From Thermogutta terrifontis (GTDB taxonomy: Bacteria > Planctomycetota > Planctomycetia > Pirellulales > Thermoguttaceae), in contig NZ_CP018477.1 in assembly GCF_002277955.1 (NCBI RefSeq), forward strand, positions 310,001-374,000: a stretch of 64,000 nt of DNA, given 5' to 3'. The notes beneath the pieces were generated by a model. The model saw only the letters and a list, made by a program, of their open reading frames with translations. It was not told the DNA's origin and did no database searches. How positions within the stretch are numbered: the stretch's first letter is position 1; every line of letters starts with the position of its first letter. This document shows positions 37,242-47,363 of this stretch, in pieces. The translations under genes were made by a program, and so were the position numbers.

Positions 37242-37945
37242 GGTAGGGACGATTCATGAATCGCCCCTACCGCAAATGGAGGGACCTGCTCGTCGGGTCC
37301 GATGAACACCGATTGATGACCCATCCCTCCTCATCGGGCACGACAAGCGTGCCCCTCCGAATAAACTCCGGAGGGACGTGCTTGTCACGTCCGCCTCCCG
37401 GAGGGACCCGCTTGTCGGGTCCGCTTTTCGACGTTGGATCATCCATTCCCTTTCACCGGGGACTGAAGTCCCGCGTGAAAAGCGGGGCTAAAGCCCCGCA
37501 CTCCATGGAGTGCGGCGATTCATCGCCGCTTTTCGGCGAAGGCTTTAGCCTTCACCACCTTGGCGCTGCCGATGTTTTACCGCGAATACGAAAACGGTTC
37601 CCTGGTAGGGGCAATTCATTAATTGCCCCTACCGCACATTGGAGGGCCCTGCCTGTCAGGCCCGATGCACAACGATTGATGCCCCATCCCCTTTCACCGG
37701 GCACGACAAGCGTGCCCCTCCGAATAAACTCCGGAGGGACGTGCTTGTCACGTCCGCCTCCCGGAAGGACCTTTTCCGGAGGGACCCGCTTGTCGGGTCC
37801 GCTTTTCGACGCTGGATCATCCATTCCCTTTCACCGGGGACTGAAGTCCCGCGCCGAAAGCGGGGCTAAAGCCCCGCACTCCATGGAGTGCGGCGATTTA
37901 TCGCCGCTTTTTAGTGAAGGCTTTAGCCTTCACCAACCTTGGCGT
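37242..37945 (+). repeat. Palindromic mosaic repeat cluster R8 (reference example)
   Basis: Two successive complete mosaic units, the clearest example in the window. Order in the first: GGGCACG-ACAAG-CGTGCCC (37336-37354), GGACGTG-CTTGT-CACGTCC (37374-37392), GGACCCG-CTTGT-CGGGTCC (37404-37422), linker with TTGGATCATCCA, GGGACT/AGTCCC, GCGGGGCT/AGCCCCGC, GCACTCCATGGAGTGC, GCGGCGATTCATCGCCGC, AAGGCT/AGCCTT, a linker containing TTTTACCGCGAATACGAAAA, and GTAGGGGCAATTC/GAATTGCCCCTAC near 37604-37632. The next unit repeats the whole order. The linker after the second F unit differs (CGGATCAAAACGGAGTACCG). Confidence 0.95.
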
Positions 37946-38068
37946 TGATCCGGATCAAAACGGAGTACCGATCGGGGCGGAACCCGATCCTCCACGGCGT
38001 CCAACGGATTGCCCGGTTCCCCCTGGGCTGACGGCGGTCCTTTGTTGAGGTGGGGTCGGGAAGCCGGA

Positions 38069-39118
38069 TCAGCGCTTCAGGTCAAGCGGGGCTCGAAAAC
38101 TTCCCTGTGACTGGGAGGAGCCAGCGGCCAGCAACCTCGTGCCAGATTCCTGGGGCTTTTGGTAAAGCCACGGTTGAAGTCGGGTCATTTCGGAGAGCAA
38201 ATCCCCGATTCCCTCGGCGGCTCCTACCACGAGATACCCGCCCGGCTGAAGGACCTTGAGCACGTTGTTCAGGACCACTTTCTTTGACCCCACGTCGAAA
38301 TAGATGAGGACATTTTTCAGAAAGATGAGGTCAAAGGGGCGTTCTGGCAGGGGATCCATGAGATTGTGCTGCCGGAAAGTGGTCATCTGGGTGAGGATCG
38401 GCTTTGCCCGCCACACTTCGGCATTGGGTAGTTTTTCAAAAAATCGCCGCTTTAAGTCGTCGGGAACAAGCCGCATTGCCCGTTCGCCGAAGGTTGCGGT
38501 GCGCGCCTGCTCAACGGCGCCCAGTCCAATATCGGTTCCCAGAATGGTGATCCGCCAACTGGCAAGGTCCGGAAGTTCGGCCGCGATACAGCAGGCAGCG
38601 GTAAACGCCTCGTCTCCCGTGCTACAGGCAGCCGACCAGATGCGGAGGGTCTTCATCGGTCCCCGCTGCCGGTTTGCCACTTCTGCCAAGAATTTTTTAC
38701 GGAACCATTGCCATTGGAGCTCATCGCGGAAGAGGTAGGTCTCGTGGGTTGTGATTTCCTGAAGGAAGGCGTCCCATTCTGGATGGCGAGAGGGTAGCTT
38801 GGTGAGATAGTCGTAATACTCGGAATAGCTGGATATGCCCGTTTCCCGCAATCGGCGACGAAGCCGATTGGAAAGCAAAGTCTTCTTCTGCGGAGAAATA
38901 CGGATTCCCGTCTTGCGATAGACCAGATCGGCATAGCGCTGGAGTTCGTCATCCGTTACCTGAGGGAGTGCCAGCGGTGAGGTGATTGGGGCAGGAGGCG
39001 CAATCTCATCCAAGTTGGCAACCTTCTTCTGTTGGCTGAGAATTGCAGGGCGGTGAGCGCGGTCTCCGCTGCCGGGTGGCTTGTGACCGGGATTAGGCAT
39101 CATGGCGCGATTCCTCAT
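38069..39118 (-). CDS. cheR: CheR-type chemoreceptor methyltransferase
   Basis: The 349-residue protein has an N-terminal Pro-rich stretch (1-50), a CheR helical domain (LQRYADLVYRKTGIRISPQKKTLLSNRLRRRLR), and an S-adenosylmethionine-binding domain with FLQEITTHETYLFRDELQWQWFRK, LRIWSAACSTGDEAFTAACC, ILGTDIGLGAVEQAR and DLIFLKNVLIYFD. It should methylate glutamates on chemoreceptors. ATG codons at 39103 and 39100 follow a better TGAGGAA ribosome binding site than 39118. It lies downstream of cheW on the same strand; no cheA, cheB or receptor gene is in the window. Confidence 0.92.
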   Translation of the reverse strand: MRNRAMMPNPGHKPPGSGDRAHRPAILSQQKKVANLDEIAPPAPITSPLALPQVTDDELQRYADLVYRKTGIRISPQKKTLLSNRLRRRLRETGISSYSEYYDYLTKLPSRHPEWDAFLQEITTHETYLFRDELQWQWFRKKFLAEVANRQRGPMKTLRIWSAACSTGDEAFTAACCIAAELPDLASWRITILGTDIGLGAVEQARTATFGERAMRLVPDDLKRRFFEKLPNAEVWRAKPILTQMTTFRQHNLMDPLPERPFDLIFLKNVLIYFDVGSKKVVLNNVLKVLQPGGYLVVGAAEGIGDLLSEMTRLQPWLYQKPQESGTRLLAAGSSQSQGSFRAPLDLKR

Positions 39119-39317
39119 CTCGCGTCAAAGGGCTTTCCGTAATTTGTCTTTGGAAGAAAAATCCATCGGCACCACGGCCGCGGCGCCACCGACCAGGTTT
39201 CCACTGGGCGCCAGGCGGGTCGGAAGTACACGACTTCCAGGACTGTTAGAGGCGGGCACGGAGCGGCCGTGGGCCGACGCGACAAGCGACCCGTAATGGG
39301 TCATGCGGAGGGTGATC

Positions 39318-39827
39318 TCACATGCCTGCTTCTGGAATCTCTTCGTCGTCTCCCAGAATCTTTTCGATGTCCAGGAGAATGAGGAGACGCTTGTCCAGCT
39401 TGACCAGGCCGGTGAGGTATTTGCGTCCCAAACCGGCCACCGTGGGTGGGGGAGGGGCGATCTGGTCCTTGCTGATCCGCAGAACCTCACTCACCGCATC
39501 GACAATGATGCCGATGGTCTTTCCCCGCACATTCACCACCATGATCCGTGTTTCGTCGGTGGGTTCCTGCGGAGGCAGACCAAACCGCAGCCGGAGATCC
39601 ACAATCGGAATCACCGTGCTTCGGAGGTTGATCAATCCCTTGATATAATCCGGAGTTTGGGGAACACGGGTGATTTCCCCCATCAGGATGATTTCCTGAA
39701 CCTTGGTGATTTCCACCCCGTATTCCTCCTGACCCAGGCGGAAACTCACCAGCTGCATGGTCGCGCTGCCACCCCGATGGGCAAGCTCCTGCACGAGTGC
39801 TTCTTGAACTGCCGTGGCCATTTTCAT
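39318..39827 (-). CDS. cheW: CheW chemotaxis coupling protein
   Basis: The 169-residue protein has a single CheW domain after a 22-residue N-terminal extension: LVSFRLGQEEYGVEITKVQEI, ITRVPQTPDYIKGLINLRSTVIPIVDLR, and IMVVNVRGKTIGIIVDAVSEVLRI, ending in YLTGLVKLDKRLLILLDIEKIL. It couples receptors to the CheA kinase. The start has a GGGAGATC ribosome binding site. It lies 199 bp before cheR; the gap contains a 59-codon frame that fills it almost exactly. Confidence 0.93.
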   Translation of the reverse strand: MKMATAVQEALVQELAHRGGSATMQLVSFRLGQEEYGVEITKVQEIILMGEITRVPQTPDYIKGLINLRSTVIPIVDLRLRFGLPPQEPTDETRIMVVNVRGKTIGIIVDAVSEVLRISKDQIAPPPPTVAGLGRKYLTGLVKLDKRLLILLDIEKILGDDEEIPEAGM

Positions 39828-40022
39828 GATCTCCCGGTGATGCTTGTTTGTTGGTTACTGGACGAACTGACAACCGCCCTGTTTGATGAAAATATAGGTT
39901 ACGAATGGCAAGGTAAAAAAAGTTGATCATTCTTTGGGAACGCACACGCGATGAATAATTGGCTGGTCCGACTGACTCCGCTGGAATAACCGCTTTCCGT
40001 CGCTTCGTCAGTAAAATCCCCC

Positions 40023-41216
40023 ATGAAGTTAAAACAACAACCGGAAGATTTTGTGGTGGAAGAGGTGACACAGTTCCCTCTGGACGGTGGCCCCTTCGCC
40101 ACATACGTTCTGACCAAAAGGTCCCTCGGCACGCCGGAAGCCCTGGATAAGGTCCGCAAGCAGTGGAAAATCCCTCTTCACGCAGTGTCCTACGGAGGTC
40201 TTAAGGACCGCCATGCGGTGACAACCCAATGGGTGACCATTCGTGGCGGCCCGCCGCGGGATCTCCAGCTCAACGGCGTGCGCCTGGAATACCGGGGCCA
40301 GGCTTCCCGGGCGTTCACCTCCGACGATATTCTCGCCAACAGATTCCGCATCGTCCTGCGAGACCTTGCTCCGCAAGAACTTCAGGCAGCCATCGCGGCC
40401 CTCGATGAGGTGAAGCAGTGGGGCTTGCCCAACTATTTCGACAAACAACGGTTCGGGTCGGTGGGTTGGTCCGGAGACTTCGTTGCCCGAGCCTGGTGCC
40501 TGGGAGACTACGAACGGGCCTTGTGGCTTGCCCTGGCCGATCCTCACGATTCGGATCGGGCGGCGGATAAAAAGGAAAAGCAGTTTTTGCGGGAGCACTG
40601 GGGCGATTGGGCGGAATGTAAAAAAGTTGTCCGAAATCGCTTCCGCCGGGCGGTCGTCGCGCAACTGGCGGACCAGCCGGGCCAGTACCGTCGCGCTATG
40701 GCCGCGGTGCGACGTGATCAGCGGGCTCTGTACCTGGCGGCGCTTCAGAGCTATCTGTGGAATGCCATGGCTTCGGAGTGGATCCGACAGCGAGTTCCTC
40801 CCGAGGATTGCTTCGAAGTGGTCATCGCGCGCTGGACGTTCACCTTTTACCGGCGTCTTAACGCCCAATTGCTCAACGAATTTCGAGAGACTCAGTTGCC
40901 GCTTCCCTCGGCCCGATGTGGGGTGAAAACCGGTCCGGTGCGAGAGCTTATGGAGCGGGCTGCCGCCGAGCTGGGACTGGAAGTCCGTCAGCTCCGGATC
41001 AAATATCCCCGCGATAGCTTTTTTTCCAAGGGTGATCGACCTCTCGTGTTCTTTCCCAGGGAACTTGCCCATCAGACAGGGGACGATGAACTGAACCCTG
41101 GAAAGCAGCAGCTCACGTTGAGCTTCGAGCTGCCACGGGGCTCGTACGCCACCATCCTGGTCAAACGGATCACTGAGGATCGTTCGTCGGAGGAGGGATC
41201 AGGTCTCGAGGAATAG
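40023..41216 (+). CDS. truD: tRNA pseudouridine synthase D
   Basis: The 397-residue enzyme modifies U13 of tRNAs. Evidence is the N-terminal KQQPEDFVVEEVTQFP, the GGLKDRHAVTTQWVT segment with the family's catalytic Asp, NYFDKQRFGSVGWSG, and the TruD insertion domain LYLAALQSYLWNAMASEWIR. Length is standard (about 350-400). The C-terminal Ser/Glu-rich tail ends 12 bp before repeat cluster R9. It is divergent from cheW and has no functional link to recA, which follows the cluster. Confidence 0.93.
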   Translation: MKLKQQPEDFVVEEVTQFPLDGGPFATYVLTKRSLGTPEALDKVRKQWKIPLHAVSYGGLKDRHAVTTQWVTIRGGPPRDLQLNGVRLEYRGQASRAFTSDDILANRFRIVLRDLAPQELQAAIAALDEVKQWGLPNYFDKQRFGSVGWSGDFVARAWCLGDYERALWLALADPHDSDRAADKKEKQFLREHWGDWAECKKVVRNRFRRAVVAQLADQPGQYRRAMAAVRRDQRALYLAALQSYLWNAMASEWIRQRVPPEDCFEVVIARWTFTFYRRLNAQLLNEFRETQLPLPSARCGVKTGPVRELMERAAAELGLEVRQLRIKYPRDSFFSKGDRPLVFFPRELAHQTGDDELNPGKQQLTLSFELPRGSYATILVKRITEDRSSEEGSGLEE

Positions 41217-41227
41217 CACGCCCACCT

Positions 41228-42059
41228 CTCGGCGGGACCGGCTCGTCGGTTCCACCGCTCGGAGGGACCCGCCTGTCAGGTCCGCATATTGGAGGGACAT
41301 CTCGGAGGGACCCGCTCGTCGGGTCCGAGGAACACCTATTGATGACCCATCCGTTTTTACCGGGCACGACAAGCGTGCCCCTCCGAAAAAATTCCGGAGG
41401 GACGTGCTTGTCACGTCTGCCTCCCGGAGGGACCCGCTTGTCGGGTCCGCTTTTCGACGTTGGATCGTCCATTCCCTTTCACCGGGGACTGAAGTCCCGC
41501 GCTGAAAGCGGGGCTAAAGCCCCGCACTCCATGGAGTGCGGCGATTTATCGCCGCTTTTTCGTGAAGGCTTTAGCCTTCACAACCCTGTCATTGACCTGA
41601 ATGGAAAACGGAGTACCGGTCGCGGTGGAACCCGATCCTGCCATTCATCCAATAGAAAGACGCATTCCACGGTCCGCTTTTCCGAGGTTGGATAAACCAT
41701 GCCGCTTCATCGGGCACGACAAGCGTGCCCCTCCGACCGTTTGGCCCTAATTAACGTATTTTCGGGGCGATTCATGAATCGCCCGTACCGCAAATGGAGG
41801 GACCTGCTTGTCAGGTCCGCTTTTCCACCATGGGTGATCCATTTCATCTCATCGGGCACGACAAGCGTGCCCCTCCGAAAAAATTCCGGAGGGACGTGCT
41901 TGTCACGTCCGCCTCCCGGAGGGACCCGCTTGTCGGGTCCGCTTTTCGACGTTGGATCATCCATTCCCTTTCACCGGGGACTGAAGTCCCGCGCTGAAAG
42001 CGGGGCTAAAGCCCCGCACTCCATATGTGGAGCCGGCCACGACAAGCGTGCCCCTCCAA
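41228..42059 (+). repeat. Palindromic mosaic repeat cluster R9
   Basis: About 830 bp of plus-oriented mosaic directly after truD. Hairpins at the left include GGGACCG-GCTCGT-CGGTTCC and CCTG-type forms. Two passes of the C-D unit occur, the first followed by GCGGCGATTTATCGCCGC and a linker with GAAAACGGAGTACCGGTCG. The second unit ends through CATATG at 42022-42027 fused to a GGCCACGACAAGCGTGCC hairpin, leaving out E, F and G. This is the longest cluster but one. Confidence 0.93.
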
Positions 42060-42105
42060 GGGACGCGGGCTCCACCCGGGCCACGGGGCTTTAACCGGGC
42101 GTCTC

Positions 42106-42135
42106 TTGTGAACCCACAACAGAGGGGAGTATACT
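42106..42135 (+). promoter_or_regulatory. Candidate distal recA promoter P1
   Basis: TTGTGA and TATACT are separated by 18 bp, 238 bp before the recA start. A similar TTGTGA/TATACTGAG pair precedes the small basic protein gene at 54580. The segment from 42136 to 42263 contains no gene; a GC-rich hairpin sits near 42236-42258. Confidence 0.4.
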
Positions 42136-42263
42136 GAGCGCGGTTGTGGGGTGGCCGGCGAGCATCGCGTGATACAGTCGCAGTGTGACTTTTGCGAAGC
42201 AGTGGAAACTCACGACGGTAGCCCCAAATAGAATTCGGCCCGGCTTTCCCGGCGGCCGAGGGA

Positions 42264-42292
42264 TTGAAAGATTTGGTTCGATCGGCTATCGT
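42264..42292 (+). promoter_or_regulatory. Candidate proximal recA promoter P2
   Basis: TTGAAA and TATCGT are separated by 17 bp. Transcription would start near 42299, at the left edge of the operator-like palindrome. Confidence 0.45.
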
Positions 42293-42299
42293 TGAATAT

Positions 42300-42315
42300 G
42301 TGTTCATTTGAACAC
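42300..42315 (+). promoter_or_regulatory. Operator-like palindrome upstream of recA (SOS box candidate)
   Basis: GTGTTC-ATTT-GAACAC is a perfect 6-bp inverted repeat with a 4-bp spacer located over the predicted P2 start site. The Gram-positive LexA box has the opposite half-site order (GAAC-N4-GTTC), so this could be an unusual LexA target or another repressor's site. Confidence 0.45.
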
Positions 42316-42373
42316 GTGAAGGCTCTCCGCAAGCGTCGAGAAATATCCCCGTGGGAAGGGAGGTGATTGATCC

Positions 42374-43444
<1,071 letters not shown>

Positions 43445-43649
43445 AACGCCGCGGCTTTCAAGGGGACTGCTCCCGGGTGGCCGTGCCCAGAGTGCGAGTG
43501 CCACACAGGTTGCTGGCAGACGAACCCACAGAACGGCATTTGTCTTTATGTAGAAACGCATCCCTGGGCCACCGCCTGCGAAGGCTTTGTTACTTAGCCG
43601 CCACGTTTCACGTTAAGGCCCACAATCGACCAGCGGCGTCGGACCATTT

Positions 43650-44204
43650 CTAAGGTTTAAGATCGATGTTAAAGGTATTCTGGCCTGGCTGAACAGTTAT
43701 AAATAGTCCGGAGGTTTTCTCGTTTTCGTACTTTGCCGGAAGTTCGTTTTGGGGGCCCGTTTTCACTTGCTGTGGCGCTTGCTTGTACTGTAAGTAAGCC
43801 TGCATTTCACTTTCGGGGTCCTCCCTTGGCGCCTGTTGCTGCTGATTTGGAACCTGATACTTGGTCACTTTGACTAAATATTCTCCGGGGATTGCCCCGT
43901 CGCCGGTTGCGAAAGTACCGATTGCATATCGCCCGTTTGCGTCAGTAATGGCTGTGGCCGCCTGGGGTTTCGGGTCACCTGCGTTAGGATCCTTAGGCAC
44001 GAAAGTAACTGTAGCACCCTCCACGGGTTTGCCGTTGAACGTCACCGTTCCAGTGACGGGGTATGTTTTGGGTTTCGACGGCTGTTTCGAGCACCCCGTC
44101 ATCACCACGCTGGCGGAGGAAAGCACTAGTAGGCACACTAAGGACGTCCGAATAATCAAACATTCACGCTTGGTCGCGACGATGAGCCGCGATAGGCAGT
44201 GCAT
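43650..44204 (-). CDS. Carboxypeptidase-regulatory-like lipoprotein
   Basis: From ATG 44204 the product has 184 residues. A lipoprotein signal (TSLVCLLVLSSASVVMTGC) precedes a transthyretin-like beta-sandwich: KTYPVTGTVTFNGKPVEGATVTF, TAITDANGRYAIGTF and GEYLVKVTKY are the usual pattern of surface lipoproteins paired with DUF1559 genes in planctomycetes. The rest is Gln-rich. An ATG at 44264 would add 20 residues. It lies downstream of the DUF1559 gene on the same strand, inside the duplication-bounded insert. Function unknown. Confidence 0.82.
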   Translation of the reverse strand: MHCLSRLIVATKRECLIIRTSLVCLLVLSSASVVMTGCSKQPSKPKTYPVTGTVTFNGKPVEGATVTFVPKDPNAGDPKPQAATAITDANGRYAIGTFATGDGAIPGEYLVKVTKYQVPNQQQQAPREDPESEMQAYLQYKQAPQQVKTGPQNELPAKYENEKTSGLFITVQPGQNTFNIDLKP

Positions 44205-44589
44205 TCGTGGGCGATGCCTCGGAGTTGTTCTCTCGGAACCTCTAAAACCCGCGTCAGTTCGCATGGCGTGCCTCCCGATAATCGATCATTGGGCTGCTAA
44301 CGAGCGATACATCCCCGACTAACGCCTGCCGCTGGAAGCTTCTGCGCCCATTTGTTTTGCCATCTCGATTGTACGCACTGCAAAAGGGAAGCCACCTCAA
44401 GGGCTGCCGTAATCCCCTAAAACAACCCATTGGGGTGCGTATCAGTCCCCGCAGTGCAAGATGTTCAGGGAGATTGTCGCTAAGTTTACACTTCCCCGGA
44501 TGAAAAAAGGTATGCCCGCTGGCTTGATTGAAGCGGAAATCGAATAGGCGCCAACTTCTTGGTCACAGACGTTCCAGAACCGTTAACCG
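44205..44589. other. Gap between DUF1559 and lipoprotein genes
   Basis: 385 bp of AT-richer sequence with no mosaic repeat, no clear terminator and no other gene. A CGTTAACCGTTAAAAG stretch lies just before the DUF1559 stop on the minus strand. Confidence 0.5.
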
Positions 44590-45762
44590 TTAAAAGCCCG
44601 AAGAAACACTTTCACCACCTGCGCGAGATCCAAGTGCTCCCCAGACACCGTAGACGCTCTGCCCTCGCATCGGTTGGTATGCCGCCAAATTACCGGTATC
44701 GATCGTCTCCGAAATGAACCTCACAGATCCATCCGCAAACAAACAATTCACACCCCCGGGATGCCGGCTACTCGGGGGTAGCACGACATTGTTATCCCAG
44801 CCCCAGCTATTTTGAGTTTCAGCACAACTGGGACTGTTAGGAGGCAGTACAGTGTTAAAGCCCACATAAATAGACGGACCAAATGTCCATTTAACTCCGC
44901 GGCGGCTGTTGACTGGCCGTCCTGCCAGATAGTATTTGCCGTCGGTTGTCGCGCGGCAGTTGATAGGTGATGCTGCCAGTCCCCCGACCGCTGTTGTGAT
45001 TGCCTTAACATGCTCAACTTCACCATTGCGCTGCGTGGTGTAATCAGATCCCATATCACCCACACCACCTCTATCCTGCACGATTTGTTCGCTCAACGCG
45101 ATCGTGTTACTTGTTCCATCGATGATGTCGGAAAAGCGATAGGTCGTGTTTCTGCAGAATAGTCCGCGAACGTCCGTGGAATCGTTTGCGTTTTCTACTT
45201 GGTCCCCTACGCAAAAAGCGTAAGCCGTATGCCGGCCATTCTTATCGGGAATACCATCGTTAGATGGGCAAAGCAAAACATCAGGTGAGTTATTCCACAC
45301 ACTCCAACCCCAGTGTGGCCAACCTCCTTCAGGGGCCACAGGTTGCCCTCCGTTCGTCGCCCCGGTTGGGTCTCCAGCGCGAATCTGATCGTACATCGCC
45401 TTTTGCTCGATATAAGGAAGCAGGGAGACAAACCCAGACCGTTGCTGCCAGTTTGCAGCCCAACCCCAAGGAAGGTTACCGTACGTCGAGTTCGTCCCTC
45501 CCGACCGGTAGACTAACGTTCCGTTCACGTCGTGATAATTGTGGAGGCCCAGTCCAAGTTGCTTCAAATTGTTTGTGCATTGGCTACGTCTGGCGGCCTC
45601 CCGCGCTGCCTGCACGGCGGGCAGAAGTAATGCGATCAAAATGCCGATTATCGCAATAACAACTAACAGTTCTACCAGCGTGAAACCGGTTACAAAATCG
45701 CGGTTAACGGCGATGAACTCCCGTGTTTTGTGGCGGCGCTGTCCGTTTTTAATTTGACCCAT
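44590..45762 (-). CDS. DUF1559 prepilin-type protein
   Basis: From ATG 45762 (GCGGAGGTGGAGAC ribosome binding site) this is 390 residues. A basic leader ends at a prepilin peptidase site (FVTG, then [18 protein letters not shown]), followed by the [20 protein letters not shown] helix that defines planctomycete DUF1559 proteins. The C-terminus has the family H-x9-DG tail ([19 protein letters not shown]). Such proteins are abundant in planctomycetes and resemble pilins; their role is poorly known. It belongs to the AT-richer insert beside recA and is followed by a lipoprotein. Confidence 0.93.
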   Translation of the reverse strand: MGQIKNGQRRHKTREFIAVNRDFVTGFTLVELLVVIAIIGILIALLLPAVQAAREAARRSQCTNNLKQLGLGLHNYHDVNGTLVYRSGGTNSTYGNLPWGWAANWQQRSGFVSLLPYIEQKAMYDQIRAGDPTGATNGGQPVAPEGGWPHWGWSVWNNSPDVLLCPSNDGIPDKNGRHTAYAFCVGDQVENANDSTDVRGLFCRNTTYRFSDIIDGTSNTIALSEQIVQDRGGVGDMGSDYTTQRNGEVEHVKAITTAVGGLAASPINCRATTDGKYYLAGRPVNSRRGVKWTFGPSIYVGFNTVLPPNSPSCAETQNSWGWDNNVVLPPSSRHPGGVNCLFADGSVRFISETIDTGNLAAYQPMRGQSVYGVWGALGSRAGGESVSSGF

Positions 45763-45857
45763 GTCTCCACCTCCGCACTTGTAGGAAGTAGTAAAGCCGA
45801 ACAAACCCCGAAAAACCGTTTGATCAGACACGCATGACATGCAATGCACCGTTCGCT

Positions 45858-45886
45858 ATGTTACCTTGGTCCTCAACGGGCGTCAA
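45858..45886 (-). promoter_or_regulatory. Candidate promoter of the DUF1559 gene
   Basis: On the minus strand TTGACG (45886-45881) and TAACAT (45863-45858) are separated by exactly 17 bp. The predicted leader is about 90 nt to the start at 45762. The remaining sequence to 46265 holds no gene. Confidence 0.55.
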
Positions 45887-46265
45887 CGATTTTGCGGACG
45901 ATTTTTTGGCTGCGCGAATCTAAGTAAGCCGATCCATCGCCAGTGGCAACTCATCCCACCCGAAGGGACCATAGGAGTTTAGAGAGTTCAATCAACGGTT
46001 TTGACGCATTATTAACACATTGTCGAATCGACAAATCTTCCGTGGACTGTTATGTTGGTGTTGAACGGCGTCTGCTATAAGATTCTCGCTCAGGAACGAT
46101 GCGGTCCAACCATTCTGCTTGCCTTGCCGCTAGGATGCTTTAATGAACACTCCAGGCCCTTTAGACCAGTGATGCGCGGAGGTCACGTCCCAGCTCTAAG
46201 ATTTGATCCATCAAGTTCGCCTGCAGAAGGAGGACTTGGCCTGCCCAACAAAATCCGTGGCCTTG
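45887..46265. other. Gene-free right end of the recA-flanked insert
   Basis: No supported gene. The line starting 45961 has 24 G+C of 60 bases, unusually low for this window. A 46052-46336 open frame exists only because it runs into the recA copy. Confidence 0.5.
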
Positions 46266-46336
46266 CCGAGCTGGTGGAAGAGCTGCGCCAGAAAATTCTC
46301 GCCATGCCGATCGATCTCCACACCGAGGTGGAGTGA
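46266..46336 (+). pseudogene. Duplicate recA 3' end (22 codons and stop)
   Basis: The segment encodes the last 22 residues of RecA exactly ([10 protein letters not shown] then [12 protein letters not shown]) with TGA as stop. It differs from the functional gene by two synonymous changes. There is no ribosome binding site, upstream RecA sequence or start, so it is not expressed as RecA. Silent-only differences suggest that both copies were once under selection as the end of a recA gene. Confidence 0.88.
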
Positions 46337-46400
46337 GGCTGTGGAACTTTCCATCACGAAGCGTGGGAGCGGCGATGCAGGCGGGAGGTGCCTCTTCCGC

Positions 46401-47261
46401 GGGGACGTGCTTGTCACGTATACATTCGGTTGATTAAACAGTAGGGGCAATTAATGAATTGCCCCGGCAAGCTCGGAGGGACCCGCTTGTCAGGTCCGCT
46501 TTTCCACCATGGGTGATCCATTTCATCTCATCGGGCACGACAAGCGTGCCCCTCCGACCTTTCGGAGGGACGTGCTTGTCACGTCCGCCGTTCAACGTTC
46601 GATCATCCATTGTGTTTCGACGGGGACTAAAGCTCGGAGGGACCCGCTTGTCGGGTCCACTTTTCGACGTTGGATCGTCCATTCCCTTTCACCCGGGACC
46701 AAAGTCCCGCGCTAAAAGCGGTGCTAAAGCCCCGCACTCCATGGAGTGCGGCGATTCATCGCCGCTTTTTAGTGAAGGCTTTAGCCTTCACAACCTTGCC
46801 GTTTACGGCGTTTTGCCGGGACCACGAAAACGGTCCCCTGGTAGGCGCAATTCATGAATTGCCCCTAGCGAACATCTTGTTTAGTCCTGGTAGACGTGTT
46901 TTTGGGGGCGATTCATGAATCGCCCCTACCGCACATCGGAGGAATCCGCTTGTCGGGTCCGATGAATCCCGATTGATGACCTATCCCTCCTCATCGGGCA
47001 CGACAAGCGTGCCCCTCCGACCTTTCGGAGGGACGTGCTTGTCACGTTCGCAGTTTAACGATCGACCATGCATTGCCTTTCAGCGGGCACGACAAGCGTG
47101 CCCCACCGAATCCTTTCTTGGGAGGGACCCGCTTGTCGGGTCCGCTTTTCGACGTTGGATCATCCATTCCCTTTCACCGGGGACTAAAGTCCCGCGCTGA
47201 AAGCGGGGCTAAAGCCCCGCACTCCATATGTGTTGCCGGCCACGACAGGTGCACCTATCCA
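46401..47261 (+). repeat. Palindromic mosaic repeat cluster R10
   Basis: The longest cluster, plus-oriented, lying between the recA copy and the dnaE 3' end. It contains at least seven CTTGT/ACAAG hairpins, a GGGGCAATT/AATTGCCCC palindrome near 46445 and another at 46848-46867 (CAATTC form), and a GGGGCGATTC/GAATCGCCCC palindrome at 46905-46926 (G:C form). One C-D-E-F unit lies near 46690-46790. The right end is a CATATG junction at 47225-47230 to a degraded hairpin, followed by a boundary motif. Confidence 0.93.
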
Positions 47262-47273
47262 ACACATTCAGCC

Positions 47274-47308
47274 TTTGGCCTCTCACAGCTCCAGCCGAAA
47301 ACTGGGGA
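47274..47308 (+). repeat. Cluster boundary motif, copy 2
   Basis: TTTGGCCTCTCACAGCTCC followed by AGCCGAAAACTGGGGA. It is shared nearly intact with 51363-51397 and in diverged form with 21309-21343, and begins 12 bp after R10. Confidence 0.7.
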
Positions 47309-47363
47309 CAAATCGGGTGCTGAACACCTTAACGAAACTTTTTAAAGGTGTCTCGCCTCCCGT

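Noticed and set aside
41228-42059. CRISPR-like array
   Set aside because: Units recur, but they are palindromes of differing kinds joined by conserved linkers, with no unique spacers, leader or cas genes.
44571-44600. Terminator after the DUF1559 gene
   Set aside because: The GTTAACGGTT-type repeat is short and has no U-tract in the right position.
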